Source: Boswellia sacra
Taxonomy: Eukaryota > Streptophyta > Magnoliopsida > Sapindales > Burseraceae
NCBI GenBank assembly: GCA_013180625.2
Contig: SNVD02011452.1
Span: forward strand, 1 to 64,000
DNA length: 64,000 nucleotides
Direction of reading: 5' to 3'
The notes beneath the pieces are model-generated. The model did no database searches. It worked only from the letters and a program-made list of their open reading frames with translations, and was not told the origin of the DNA. Shown one piece after another: positions 1 through 13,410 of the stretch. Within the stretch, counting starts at the first letter, position 1, and every line of letters begins with the position of its first letter. A program made the translations under genes and the position numbers.

Positions 1-2990
1 TTTTTTTCAGGGGTGGTCTTAACAGTTTCATTCATTTTATTTACTACCAATTTAATTTAAGAATAATGACAATAACATGAACATGAACAGTTTCATTCGT
101 TCATGTTATGTTTCATGTTATCATCATACATAATGACGTTTCTGGGTTGCGGGCTTGTTGGCTTACTTTTGAAATTTTTTATTTAATTTTTCATTGAAAT
201 TATTTAATTTAAGAATTTTTTAAGGGCATTTAAGTAATTATATGATATTTGGATAGAAAGATGACATCATCTAATGGTTAAATTAACAGAAGGGATGTCT
301 GTGATGACTTTTGTAAAATATAGGGACTAACTTTATGAAAAAATGCAAACAGTCCATATTGATGAAATAAAGCCAAAAGGTAAGGGTGGTCCATGACAAT
401 AACCCATTTAATTTCAGAATTTTTTTAAGGGTATTTAAGTAATTGCAGAGTATTTGGACGGAAAGATAACGTCATCTAACGGTTAAGTTAACAGAAGGGA
501 TGTCAGTGATGACTTTCGTAAAACATAGGGACTAAATTTATGAAAAAATGCAAACGGTCCATGCATATTGATGAAATAAACCCAAAAGGTAGGGGAGGTC
601 CATGACAATAACCCCTTATAGAATAGTAAAATTATGTTTTGATGTCAGCGTCAGATTAAGAGGACGAAATTCAACAGTATGATATGAATGCAACAAAGTA
701 AAAGATGTGATTTTAATTATATTTTTCTAATCTAATGTTTGAATTGAATAAATCATTAAAAAAATGAAATAAATTGTTAAGTAAGGACTGAAATTGTTGT
801 TATTTTATGTCTCTAACATGAATAAAAAAAAATCATTAACTTATTCATCTCCTCTAATAACATTGTCATCTAATAAAATGCATTATTCTCAGGTGAATTC
901 ATTCATGATTTTTTTAATTAAAAAATATATTACTATATAACCCTTTTACATCATTAAAAGGAACCACAAAATTTTATTAACTTTTAAAATCATTTTATTT
1001 AACAATTATTGACACTAATACATATTAGTAAAAATATTTCCGAGCCAACAACAATGAGAAGCCTTCCAACCACCATCCCCTGAACCTAAGCGACAGTGGG
1101 TTTTTCATCCATCATCCTGAGCCCATCATCCTGAGCCCAAGCAACTGTCTGCTTTTGCATTCTATTTAGCTTAAATCAAAATGTTAACGTATATTTTCTT
1201 AAGATTTCATGTTCTAGTAATTCTAACAAACTATCTAAAGCATTTTGTCTCTCTTTTAAAAGGTTATGTTATCTTCATACTTCAAATAGTAAAAGTCACC
1301 TTATATATACATGAAATGGACGATCGTAGCTATTTCTTAACATAATAATGGAATTAAATAACAAACCTTTAAAATAATAAGATTTAATATGTTAATTAAC
1401 TTGGACATCTATATAACATTTTGAAAAGTGTGTTCAAACTATTAAAAGTTTAGTTATCGCTTGTTTGTCAATGTGTAAGAAAAAAAATTCAAAAGTTTTT
1501 TTTTTGGCCCTTTTGAACATCTGATAGTATTGTATTTTGAATAAAAGCAACGAAAGCAACATTCTTGGAGTAAGAAAAAAAAAAGGCTTTATTTTGCAAT
1601 TTTATAATTTTTTTTATTCTTTCATGAATAATTAGCGGAATTCATATATAAAAACCCTTTACTCACTATAATTTATTATTATTAATAATATCAATTAATA
1701 CTAATGTACAAAGTTATTGATTACATAGTTTGTTATGGTTACATATACGCTTATATGTTATAATTTTAACTATGGCTTACAGCAAAATATATAAATTTTT
1801 TAATATTATATATAATAAGAATTATTTTGATGTTCCAAGTTATATATCACATCATTAATTCAATATAAGTTTTAGGTTTTTACATTTCTCTTGCTTCAAA
1901 AGCTCCTTTTACTATACAAAGTTCTATAAAGTTTGTTACCCAATGTTAAGGCTCACTTTTGCAGCAAGAATACAAAGACAGATCTACCCTTGGCAGGAAC
2001 GAGTGAACTACAAAAATACCCTCTGTCCTTAGAAAGAAGGAAAGGTTTGAAAGGTCTTTTGCCATTGCGAGACTCCTGCCTATTTTCAAGGAGCTGGTCC
2101 ACGTCATCTCGAAATCGCCAATCGATCAGGAAGTGAAACCATCATCTCAAAATCGACAATCAATCAAGAAGCAGTGTGTTGCAGATATATAATTGATGAG
2201 AAAAACCACGAGGGAACAGGTCGAGGATTCCTGAGGAAGTGTTCTGGTGGGAACAAACAAGAAATATGAGTGATAGTATATTAAAAGGGTTGACACTGTG
2301 ATTACATAATCTAAGTATCTGTAATTCAAGCCATGAATGGATTGACATGCACTGACTAGAAAGAGATCCTTCTTGCTAGGACTAGTTTGAGGATGAATAT
2401 AGGACTAAGGAAACAATTTTAATTGCCCAGGACCTTTAGAAGGAATTAATGATCCTATGACAGTTTGGAATGTAACAGCATGGACAGACAGCTTATTCAG
2501 GAGGAATGATACAATGGCAGGTTGGAGTGTAACAGTATGGACAACTTATACGTGACTAGATGACTGATGAACGTATTTTGGGTGAATAAGAGGAATGAAA
2601 ACAACTATTACATTAATTCAGGCTAAGCCTTGAAACTTGATATCTACATGGCTAACTGCGTTTAGGCTGGACTCAATTGCTTATCCCATTAATTTGATAG
2701 GTGTTTAGGCAGTGTGAACAAAGGCATTAAGAACAGTTGACCGAATTATGAACATGTTATGGAGTACAGTATGTGGTATGGGAGACCGTGTTTGGGCTTA
2801 ATGCTAGAATGAATATGACTTAACCTTATAATTATCAGCCCGCAAGATAAAGTCGATCAATTAAAAATATAACCAACACAGAGCAATTCTCGCAAAACCA
2901 AAATTTGAATGTGTCGTACAACGGCATTAGAAGAGGTCAATATCTCCCTTAATTTAAGCCAAATCCCAAGATAGAACCCCACTTGAATAT
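1..2990. other. Intergenic AT-rich DNA at left edge
   Basis: I see no gene here. It holds the tandem duplication at 203-617, short A/T tracts and degenerate repeat copies. Stretches near 640-790 and 1360-1450 resemble stretches near 23530-23690 and 26440-26600, so this is probably old transposon-derived DNA. A 67-codon ORF near 1933-2136 and antisense ORFs near 2150-2340 have no recognisable motif, and I do not call them genes. The last part is the promoter of the small secreted-protein gene. Confidence 0.6.
203..617. repeat. Tandem duplication, about 205-bp unit, two copies
   Basis: Copy 1 (about 203-406) and copy 2 (about 407-617) share nearly the whole unit, including the words AACAGAAGGGATGTC, GATGACTTT, ATAGGGACTAA and GGTCCATGACAATAACC. 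They differ by scattered substitutions and a four-base insertion (GCAT) in copy 2. No terminal inverted repeat or coding sequence was seen. It is a head-to-tail duplication of an unidentified repeat. Confidence 0.8.
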
Positions 2991-2991
2991 C

Positions 2992-2999
2992 TATATAAA
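2992..2999 (+). promoter_or_regulatory. TATA box of the small secreted-protein gene
   Basis: TATATAAA lies about 100 bp upstream of the ATG at 3098. This is a suitable position for a plant core promoter with a 5' UTR of about 65-75 bases. Assigned from motif and spacing only. Confidence 0.6.
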
Positions 3000-3097
3000 G
3001 CCCCCATAAGCTCTCAATGAAACCATAACAAAGGAGATAACACAAATACAAATTAAAATTCAATTCAATAATCAAATAAATAATTCTTTCGATCAGG

Positions 3098-3412
3098 ATG
3101 GCGGCCCCCAGCATGAAGACTTGGCTTGTGTGCTTGGCACTCATCGGCTTGTTGCTGATCAACCATGTGGATGCCCAGGTTCAGAACACCAAGGGTGCCC
3201 CGGCCAAGAAGGGTGCACCCGCAGTAACAGGACAGAAGGGCAATGCTGGCCCTGGAAAGGCAGCATCAACGAAGGACAGTAAAGGTGGCAAGCCCAAGTC
3301 TGGCAAGAAGCAGGAGCCAGTAGTTAATCTTCCCAAGGAGATGCAGGTTGGCAGTGGCCAGTCAGCCAGCAAGTCAAGCCCCGGAAGGAAGACTGGTGCT
3401 GGAAAGAAGTAA
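3098..3412 (+). CDS. Small secreted lysine/glycine-rich protein, unknown function
   Basis: A single exon of 104 codons. Residues 1-26 form a clear signal peptide: a short N-region with one lysine (MKTW), a hydrophobic core (LVCLALIGLLLI) and a small-residue cleavage site after HVDA. The predicted mature part is about 78 residues. It has no cysteine, is rich in Lys, Gly, Ala, Ser and Pro, is strongly basic and is probably disordered. It has GAPAKKGAPA-type internal repetition and ends in GAGKK. The start is the first ATG after a TATA box about 100 bp upstream. The gene converges with the ABC transporter at 4663. I do not recognise the family. An apoplastic peptide precursor or basic cell-wall protein would fit but is not shown. 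The promoter, signal peptide and GC-richer coding bases argue that it is a real gene. Confidence 0.7.
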   Translation: MAAPSMKTWLVCLALIGLLLINHVDAQVQNTKGAPAKKGAPAVTGQKGNAGPGKAASTKDSKGGKPKSGKKQEPVVNLPKEMQVGSGQSASKSSPGRKTGAGKK

Positions 3413-4662
3413 GCTGGTGGTGCAGGCAATGAGCCTGCTGCATGCGGCCAAAGTGAATGGAGGCAAAAGCTAAGCCATGCATGGACGTTTGGTTTGGTTG
3501 AATTTTAATTTATTAACTGTGTTGTCTCTCTTTGTTTACTTTGGAATAAGGCATTAATTAATTGTGAAATGTTGTGAATGCAACTGTTTGTAATTTGTGG
3601 TTGATCATCAAGCATTCATAATATTCTTCTTTTGTGCCAATCCCTTGTCTTGCTTTGATTCATTTCTCCTCCTTCAACTATAGTTCATTTTTTTTATTAT
3701 CTACTAATAATTATTAAAAAAAAGAAATTCTTACGAATAATTAACATGATATACATAAAAATTAAACATAGATAGGTGAAAATAATGTAGTCTAAATAGA
3801 TTAAAATAGACGATAAAACAATAGTTTAGTTTTATGTATATTAATATTAATATTATAAAAAGAGTGTTGTACTTACAATAGTAGTCTTATACATGCATGC
3901 ATGTGTAATTTAATGACATATTGAAATAAAAAATTTGTCATATACACTGAACCTGCTCTAAAATTATTTACTTCAAAAAATGAAAAAAATAAAAACTCTT
4001 TGAAAAGTACAACCAATTTAGTAATATTTGTAAAATTTATATTTGGTATTATTTGAAGATTTAAGACTGTATATACTGACTATAATTTGTGGTAAATGGG
4101 GTTGAATGATACAAATTTGAAATTATTTTTCCAACTGATATTTAGCTAGGCCTACCCTTAGGGCTAATTAATGCAATAATCGCAAATGATATGTTATGTC
4201 TATAAGATAATTATGAATGTTAAGTTATTAAATTTCTATTAGTTAATAAAGATTTTTATTTTTGAAATATTGAGATATGGGATAAAATTTTAATTATTCA
4301 AATTAAAAGAGACACGAAGAGTATTTGTAAGATGCGCATAATCCCGCCCATCATCATAACATTATTTTGATAAAGAACTAAATGATACCAGCCATCACTG
4401 TCATATAATTATAAGGTGTTACAATCGCCATATTTTGTTATTGTTAAGCTACTTTTAGGATCATCTTGAAAAGAAATAACCCAATTTAACTGCCAAAAGA
4501 ACTGGTAAGATAGATACGCTGGCATTTAATGATTTGTTAGGCTTATATTGAAGCATATACCAACATACAATTGTGAACAGGCATTTGAGATCATGAGATG
4601 TTACTTGATTACAGAAATGAGTTACCATTTAAAAAAAAAAAAAATACAAAAGCAAATATTTT
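3413..4662. other. Convergent intergenic region with 3' UTRs
   Basis: The left part is the likely 3' UTR of the secreted-protein gene, with AATAA-like motifs near 3545 and 3620. The right part, next to the stop at 4663-4665, is the 3' UTR of the minus-strand ABC transporter. Between them is AT-rich DNA with no ORF or repeat that I can identify. Confidence 0.6.
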
Positions 4663-7600
4663 CTATCGTTTCTGGAAATTGAGGACCTTTACTCCTGCAG
4701 CAAAGATAAGTGCAAAGGCCACTGTGAATGCCACAACAACTACTGCAACAACTCCCAAAAAATCATGCTTAAAACCAAAAAAATCTCTCAAAAAGACTTC
4801 CACTGTATCACCACTGTCCTCAAGTGTGTTCTGTATATCTCCAAACTGTGATGCAACCAGCCCATATAAGGTCCAAGAAAATGGGCTTGCCCAATAATAC
4901 CATTGCCACCAGATAGGAATCCTCTGTTTTCACAAGTGTTAGGAACGAAAAGAATTAATCCTTACATATTTATGAACCGATATGGAAATATAGCATTTTA
5001 TTGAATGATGGATAGTCAATACTTACAGGTCTTGGGATTATGAACCCTGAAAATAAATTCCATATTCCATAAAAGGCCGAGGAGACAATGCCGGCAATGT
5101 GGTGGTTTGGCGTCATAGCCACAGCCATCATGCCGTAGAAGGTGAAGTACAGTAATGTGAAGTACATGAAGAATATATACCAGAAGAACTTAGCAACATC
5201 CCATTCAAATCCTATCATTGCATACACTATAATTCCATACACTGCAGCTTGAGCAAATATGTATGGAAGCTCAACCACAATCTGCAACAACAGACGAGAA
5301 GTTAAAATATATGAAAAATTCAAAAAAAAAATATATACATACATACATACATACATATATATATATATAAAAAGATGTAACATGTGGAAACTAGTTACTT
5401 GTCCAAAGGCATACGGCAGAGCTGAATACATTCCAGCAGCTCTTTCTCTGTAGAATACCGTCCTTTCAATAGACACTACTGGCTGCACAGCTCCAGCATT
5501 TTGGATACCAATGGAGAGCACAGCAGCATACATGGAACCCATTGCATTGAACAGATCTTGTTGTCTATTACTGTAATTTAAAATGTAAAAGTAAGATTCG
5601 AAGTCAAAAGAAATTATGTTTAATCATATTGTCTCATTTTCCTGTTGAAACTTACATTTTAGTGCCCAAGTCCCAGAACATTGTACCAAACATCAAATCT
5701 ATGAAGGTGGTGAGCAGAAATCTAATAGCGGTATATGGAGGATTACGCCAGTATGACCATCGTTGTTTCCATAAGCAAGCCATACATTGCGTGAAGAATG
5801 ATTGTGAGTACTGAGTTGGGAAATAGAGGTCCTTTGAACCTGGAGCAGGCTTGCTCAACTCTTTAATGAGCGCTTTGTTTCTCCTGAAACATACGGCATT
5901 TATCAGCAATATATTTAAGCTAATAACAAGGGAGAGCTAAATTAATCACAGTCAAATTATATAGCCTAAAAGTTTGTGGTGAACCTACCTGTACAGATCT
6001 GAGTTCTTATAAATTTCAGCAAAATCAACTCCCAAAGCTATTTCTTGTGATAATGCAGAGACTTCCAGCATCCAAGTAGCCGGATTGTAGCCATCTTTAA
6101 TTTTAGGAACTCCTTCAATCCCCTACACAAAAACGAAATATTCATGCATTAGCTAGCTTCATAATGCATTGAAGTTAACAAAAATTCATTATTTGTTACT
6201 TTTGAATAGTCATCATATGATACCTCAAAATACTTTATTAGATGGCAAGAGTGGTGACCCAACGGCCCAACGTATATCTCTTGTCCACCCCGCTTCAATA
6301 GGAACAGCTGCAATGCAATTATTGATATATAACACTCAGACAAAGAAAAACCAAAAGGAAACAACCTTAACTCAAGTTAACCAGTACTAAGATTTCTTAC
6401 CTCATCAAAAGCTTCAAATATGTCAATGCTTGGCTGGTGGATGGTGCACACTACTGTCCTTTCTGTGTCCACCGTGTTTCTAACTGTTCTCATAACAATG
6501 GCAGCAGCTCTTGCATCTAGACCTGAAGTTGGCTCATCCATAAAAATGATAGAGGGGTTTGCCACGAGCTCAACTGCTATTGTAAGCCTCTTGCGCTGCT
6601 CGGTTGACAGACCATTTACACCAGGCAAACCAACCAGTGCATTTCTCAACGGGTTTAATTCCACAAGCTCCATTACTTCCTCAATGAACATCTTGACACC
6701 ATGAGTTCATTATAAATTAGTATAACTATCGCCAAAAATTTAACTTCAATCTGCATCTAGCTGATACAGTTGCCTAGAATAAAAGGGGATTTTTGCATAC
6801 CAACCTTTCTGGTTTCAGAATTGACTTGGGAGGGTAACCGAAGCCATGCTGAGTAGAGCAAAGATTCATATACAGTAACATGAGGAGAGTGGGTATCTTC
6901 TTGCTCACAGTATCCTGATATACGAGCAAATGTTTCTTGCTTCTTTGGGTACCCAGAAACTGCGATATTTCCATCAATGTATCCGCCAGTTTTCCTGCCG
7001 GCCAACACATCCATCAAAGTGGTTTTACCAGCACCACTAACACCCATCAGAGCTGTAAGTACACCAGGTCTAAAAGCCCCGCTCACACCTTTCAGAAGCA
7101 CCAACTTATCTTCAGAAACACCTTGAAGTTTCATTTCCTGCAAAATTTGATTGAACCAAGTAGTTGTCATGTCTGCTCTATTGCAGCCAAATATGATATC
7201 ATCCAAGTTTTAAGGACATATATTGTTTGCAAACTTATTGAGACCTGTGGCATGTCAACAGAATATGTAACTTCATCAAAGGTGATGGAATGTGGTTCAA
7301 ATGGAAGAATCATTCCTCTTCTATTTTGCTGATTGGCCTGTACAACTGCCTCAGTCATAGATGAGGACATGGAAGAGGAGCTTCCCCTCCTAATGTCATC
7401 TCCTCTCTCTGCATGTCAGTTACAATTTAATTATCGTTAAAAAGACATTGTATTAAACATCACACACATCCACAGGCAAAACAATCAATGATGTTTATCA
7501 CCTGAGTGAACTCTGCGACTAGTGCTACTTCCATGGGTTGATAACCGAATGGCTCCTCCAGTTCTGTTATCATGCTCTTCAGTTTCCTTAGGGATAACAG

Positions 7601-10600
7601 CCTGAGGCCTATCAAACGCTGCACATATGACATTTAAAAGTTAGAAAATAGTCTTTCGTGTTGGGAAGGCACTCAAGTGAAGATGGTAAAGATGCATACA
7701 GTTGAGGAAAGTGAGAGCCAGAGTGAAACCGGAGTTGAACAGTAGCGTAAAACCAAACAGTGCTCCTACTCCGAGCCAATACCAATATGCTTCATGGAAG
7801 AACCCACGAGACTTCAGAACTTGAACTCCCAAGGTTTCAGTTGAATTTTGCATGACCTTTGGCATGAAAGTAGTTCAGATCTCAGAAAATTTCGTCACTA
7901 AAAGAGACAAAAACACAAATCTGCACAACATTTTCTTTTCAAGACATTACCTTGTTCCAGCTGTGCCCAAGAAATTCATTAGCCACGATTGCATTCTGCC
8001 CATACATCAAAGGTGAACACCAATAAGCCCATGTCCACCATGACTTGATGTCCTCTGTTTTATAAAACAGCAAAAGCAAAACTTATAGTTAGAATTTGAA
8101 AAAGTTAATAATTGTAGCATTAAAGTCATGCACTTTTTATACCTCGTGAAAGGATAAATCCACTCATTGCGAAAAGCATGAGCAATACGAATGAACCAAA
8201 CGTACTGGCAACAATAATGTTTCTGCCTGCTGCTGCAATGAATTGGAACAATCCAGAAGCCATTTGGTTAACCACCAAGAGTAGCAAGTACTGCTTAAAA
8301 AACCTGCAACAAGTAGATTGCCAAGTAAACAATTGAATTAATGGCAAAAACATGTAAAAGAAAACATTCTACTAGTTCATAGAAAAAAATTTTCATTTTC
8401 TTTATCTTTATCCGGATTACCTTCCAACATTCGGATCAAAGCCAATTACATAATAGGTTATGAAAATCCAAAGAGAAACCTCTGCAAATGAAATAGGGAT
8501 CTTGAGGATCCATGAGGGAAGAGCATATGCCCACGAAGGGTAGAACCGGAGGTCTCTTTGCTTGTAAAACACAGGAAGCTTAGCTATGGTCATAGAAATC
8601 TCTGACATTCCATTGTACATTATCGTAGTAACAGTGAAGAACAAGGCACCCGTGTAAATTGTCCCATCTTCTAGTGAATCTCGGTGCATTTTGGTTCGAA
8701 AGAAGAGAGTTATCGAAATAAGTGCAACCATTGAAAGCTGCTTTCAGGTAAAAAATCATCAAGTTATTATCACTCATCAAGTTATTATCACATAGATAAA
8801 ATATTTAAACAATTAAAAAATGACGCTAGTACCCACTTGGGTGAGCTTGAAGTAGTAGACAAATGAGTTCCTCTTCATCAACAAAAATTCCCTTGAGATG
8901 CAAGCTTTCAACAACTCCTTCTTGTTTACCCCATACTCTTTGTTTGTCAAAGCAGCTCGGTGGCTCTTTTTTTTATCAAATGGAGTTCCAAGCTCATCAC
9001 CAAGTCTCCGACCCACATGGAATGATTGAAATGCATCAGTGAATTCCTTGACTGTGACATACCTGTAAGGCTCATCTCTAAGTGCCCAATACTGCTGCTG
9101 ATCCTTCTTTGATGTCACCTGCAAGGTTTCATTGTTCATGGACAATTTATATATGAGTCTCTTTTTTAGAACTACTTTCGTTATAATATTGTATATAGCT
9201 AAGAGAACAGAGCTCATATTTTAAGAGAATCTTCTTTTCTATTGTTGAAAATGTATTTTAAAAATATATTTTAAAAATATATGGAAAATGTCATACTTCT
9301 TGCAAGAAATCAGCCGCGCCTTTTCTTTCCGGACATTTGAACCCCATGGATTCAAAAAAGTCCAACACATGTTCACGAGGACCCTGGTAGACAATGTAAC
9401 CCTCAGATAGAAGGATGATATCATCAAAGAGATTATAAGTCTCTGGTGCTGGCTGTAGGAGAGAGATCAGAGCTGTCCCATCAAGGATGTGAACAGTTTG
9501 CCTAATAGAATTCACAATTTGGAAAGTTGTTGAACTGTCCAAACCAGTAGATATCTCATCCATGAACAATGCTTTCGCCGGTCCAACAAGCATTTCACCT
9601 ATTATAACCATATAATATGTTTGTATGATTATGTCTTGATAGGAAATTTTTATCTATTGTTGCTGCATGAATGAATTAGTGAAGTTTGGGAATCACCAGT
9701 TGTAACTCTCTTCCTTTGTCCCCCTGATATACCTCTTAACATTTCATTACCTACAATGGTGTCAGCACAAACTTCCAGTCCTAAAATCTGTAAATGTAAG
9801 AGGGAAATCAGTCAGTTCGGAGACATTATACTACTTGCTCTTACAACATTTCTTATTTTTCAGAGTGATTTAACACTGATTTTACCTTCAGAATATAATC
9901 AGTGATCACATTGGCTTCTTGACCTTCTGTGGCTATTGCCTGTGACATGACAAATTGGCAAAGAAATATGATCACTCAAATCACCATGAATGTAACTCCA
10001 AGCCCATAAGATTTATCTTGATTCTAAGCCAATTCTTTCTGATAACTAAATACAAATCAGAAGTGCCAACTCAAGAAATTTGGCCAACCATTGCAGGAAT
10101 TGAGTATAAAAGGTTTTTTAGATGATTTCTTGGTCATAGGAATTGAACATAATATAATAGGAACAGCTGATTATTAAAGAAAAGCTTGAAAATCAATAAA
10201 TCCTTTTATCTTTCATCATAATTATCATCTTAGAAAAGATTTGTCATTGAATAAAGCTGGTTAAATGCCTCAAATTTTGGCCCCAGTTACCTTCATGAAG
10301 ACATCAATATCAGGATCAGGCTTAATATTTGCTGCTTTCTCTCTTCTTGACAATTCCGATAACATTTCTGCATTTTGAGAAGCAGATATTAATTATTGTT
10401 TCTATTCGTAAAATCATGAGACCGTATTCTGAATTTTGTAAATAAGGGCATTCCATTAAACAAACCATAACGGGTTCCAATCCCTTGGCATCTTGCAGAG
10501 AAGGCCAAGGTTTCCCTAACAGTCATTTCTCCTATATGGACATCATGTTGACTGATATAAGCAGCAGTTCTCTGGGGTACAAATTCATTCATGCCATGGC

Positions 10601-11792
10601 CATTGTATATCACACTGCCAGAACTCTAAGGAGGATAATTCACATCACAAATTGGAAAGGTAAGCAAACAGTCAGTATCTTAAAGCTAAAGTTCACACAT
10701 CTCTAAAAGAATAGAAGCTTTTTAACTATGTAAAATCACCTTTAGACCCGAATCAAGCTTCCCAGCCAAAGCCAACAATAATGTAGTCTTTCCAGATGCT
10801 GGAGGACCCAAAAGCAATGTCATTCTGCAACAAAGAACCAAATGAGAAATATGACTTTCCAAATGTTCCAAAATCTCATTAATTCAAGGAACAAAAAATA
10901 AGAATTCAGTTCTCACCTTCCTGGTTTTATGATTCCACTGACATCCTTAAGGATTGTCAAGTGCTTCTTTCTATTTGAAAGAATATGGAGAGAAGCAAAG
11001 AAATCCTTCAAACGAAATTAAAACAGAGTGAAATATAAGTTGAAGATTACCCAGAAACCAATATAAATACATAAAAAGAATGATTCATAGTTGCAAGTTG
11101 TTACCTCTATTATGTTGAGAGAGAAGTTAATGAATGAAGGCAAAGCTCTACTCCCCACATGTACTTCTGCTTCCACATTTAGGTGCTCGAATCGAACCTC
11201 AACTTTGGGAAGCTCAATCCCAACTCTGAGAACAATCCAATAATAAAAAAAATAAAACCACATCTAAAACTTCAAAATATACGAGAAAAACAAGATTTTC
11301 AAGAACAAGAACTTTAGGAACCAAAACAAAGCTCCTCTGTTTGGCTGCCAAGAAAACTCACAAAAGAAAAAGTACAGAAACCCAATAAACCCACACGCAT
11401 GCATGCATATCTTACACACACATACAAAGACCAAAAAAAAGAAAATGAAAATCGAAGCTAAAAATTTACCTATCAATGCGATTCTTGAGCTTCAACAGAA
11501 ACTGCTCATTATCAACATCTGCTACCTTGACCAACCTCTCTAACAACTTCTGTTTCTGCTCCAGCCCAAGATTCAAGACATCAATCTCATTGGCGCCACC
11601 TTTGGAGTTGGTGAGTATTCCTTTCCTCAAACGATCAAAAGTTGGCAATTTCTCTAACGCAGCCCACTTTAAGGCCTCTTCATCATCTTCATCTCTTGAA
11701 GATCTTGAAAACACTTCATTGTTGTTCCTCCAGAACGAAGTACTGCCCACACGTAAACTACTACTTGCCTTGTAAATGTCTCCACCATCCAT
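4663..11792 (-). CDS. PDR-type full-size ABC transporter (ABCG), PDR1/ABCG40-like
   Basis: Plasma-membrane ATP-driven exporter or importer of the pleiotropic drug resistance subfamily. Relatives move terpenoids, abscisic acid and other small molecules; the substrate here is unknown. The 24 exons, in transcript order, are 11792-11470, 11225-11105, 11005-10917, 10824-10740, 10625-10466, 10367-10291, 9939-9886, 9787-9697, 9598-9297, 9118-8837, 8737-8421, 8303-8143, 8054-7951, 7856-7700, 7618-7502, 7408-7245, 7137-6805, 6691-6401, 6307-6224, 6122-5989, 5883-5656, 5570-5399, 5281-5027 and 4923-4663. All introns are GT-AG and the total is 1453 codons plus stop, the usual family length. NBD1 has Walker A GPPASGKT (about 184-191), signature GISGGQRKR (322-330) and Walker B LFMDE (344-348). 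NBD2 has Walker A GVSGAGKT (900-907), LSTEQRKR (about 1007) and IIFMDE (1027-1032). Each NBD is followed by a hydrophobic membrane domain. I chose the start at [11 protein letters not shown] because relatives begin this way. An in-frame ATG at 11927 could add 45 residues. Confidence 0.93.
5331..5370. repeat. TACA/TA microsatellite in an intron of the ABC transporter
   Basis: A run of TACA units passes into a run of TA within the intron between the exons at 5570-5399 and 5281-5027. It is likely to vary in length between individuals and has no evident function. Confidence 0.8.
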
Positions 11793-12801
11793 TGCAGAAA
11801 CAAGCAAAAACGAAAAAGAAACTACTCCTCCGTTTTCCTCAATTCCTGTTTCGTACCATTCGCAACAGCTTGTTCCTTTGCATGTATATATGCAGCAGTA
11901 ACGCTTTACTTCCAAACCCAAGTCCAAAGAACCTGTTGTAGAAGCTTGAGCGGTAAAATTTAATCAGAGATATAATTTATCTCATTTATTATTTTTTTTC
12001 TAATAAATTTTTATTTTATAAAACTGTCACATCAAATTATAAAATTTTGATAGTATTTAAATTATAAATCTAACATTATTATATATAAACTATATTGATC
12101 GACATTAATGCTAAAATTATAACAAAAATATAATTCAAAATTCATAAATTAATGAGGAGTCTAAAAGACAAAATCTTATTGAAGATGTAATTTCTTTCAT
12201 CTATTTTTGTCGTTCAATAAATTTTTGTCATATAAACTATCACATTAGTTATAAAATTTGAATTATTTTAAGTGATATGTCTAGCATTGCCGTTGACTAA
12301 TAGGTAATAATCTGCTATTAATTATTAAAGAAGAAAAAGATTTCATAACTAATATGAAAAGTGATTTTCTCTTATTTTCTATTTTTGGCTAAAATGATTT
12401 CCTTTTATTTTCCTTGTTTGCTCTGTTGTGATCTCAAACACAGATTCTATACCCTTTTAATTTTTTATTGTTCCTTCCTAATAAGAGCATACTGTACCCA
12501 ATAAATAAATATAAATAATTAAATAAAATAACAAAAGGTAAAAATTAAATGAGATTACCAAATTGAATGGTTGGATTGATTTTTAGCAGGTTCAGTGTTT
12601 TCTTAATTGTCTTGTCAGGTTCAACCCCACGGGACAAAAACACTTTCTCGATGTAATAAATAGCGATGAAGTATACTTCTAACAATTCCACGAATGTTGA
12701 CATGACGACGTGCAAATTCTTATTAACTTCTATGATATCTAATGAACAAATCAAGTCATCTAGTCAACTCATTAAATCCTAAAGAGTGGATCATTCAGTA
12801 C
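11793..12801. other. Upstream region of the ABC transporter and AT-rich DNA
   Basis: The first part, read on the minus strand, is the 5' UTR and promoter of the transporter; I could not assign a convincing TATA box. The rest is AT-rich with MITE-like remnants and no supported gene. A 69-codon minus-strand ORF at 12545-12754 has no recognisable motif. Confidence 0.5.
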
Positions 12802-12805
12802 AACA

Positions 12806-13408
12806 TGTCACGCCCCGCGCGACGTGAGCACGGGTTTGCACCAAGCTAGCGAAGAAACGCACCAAGGAATGAGAGTATGTCACGGCCCATCCAACTTGCT
12901 TGCTAGAGTGGCCCAAAATCTACACAAAGGCTTGACCTTGTTTCTAGAAAGCCTACAAGCCCAAGCCCATTTTCTAGAAACTCTAGCAAAGTCAAATATG
13001 TACAACTCTCACATGTAAATATGCATTGTCAAAGGTAGTTCACCTACCACACCTAAATTAGGTAGGACTCATTTATGGCCATTGGATGTATTGAATCCTA
13101 GCCATTCATTTGGGAGGTGGATTAGTATAAATACCCCTCCAAGGCTCATTTGTAAGCATCCAAGCTAAACCAAGCAATTACAATACAAAGCATTGTAAGA
13201 GTTCTCTTGTGTAATACAAAGCTCATTTGCATTAGCAATACTTGCCTCTAAGTTCCATCTCTTCTTCTAGCCTCTAAAGCTCTTTTGGCTCAACGGTCCT
13301 AACTTCTCCTTGAGTGAGAAGCAAACTTCAAGGCTTACTTAGCAACTTTCGGGTTCAAGTTGTCTAAGTGCCGCACGAGCAGCTGCGCTAAACTCTAAGC
13401 TCGTGACA
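12806..13408 (+). repeat. 5' LTR of the gag-protease element
   Basis: 603 bp, TG...CA bounded, ending just before the primer-binding site. It contains a TATA box at 13126-13133. Its first 200 bases hold the same open frame that forms the C-terminal tail of the ORF at the 3' LTR. Confidence 0.92.
13126..13133 (+). promoter_or_regulatory. TATA box in the 5' LTR
   Basis: TATAAATA about 320 bp into the LTR, followed by CCCCTCC. It probably sets the U3/R boundary near 13155-13165. The same motif is present in the 3' LTR at 15810-15817. Confidence 0.6.
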
Positions 13409-13410
13409 GT

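Noticed and set aside
12619..12632. B-box-like GGTTCAACCCC near the gag-protease element as a SINE or tRNA gene
   Set aside because: No A box at a suitable distance on the same strand and no cloverleaf could be formed.
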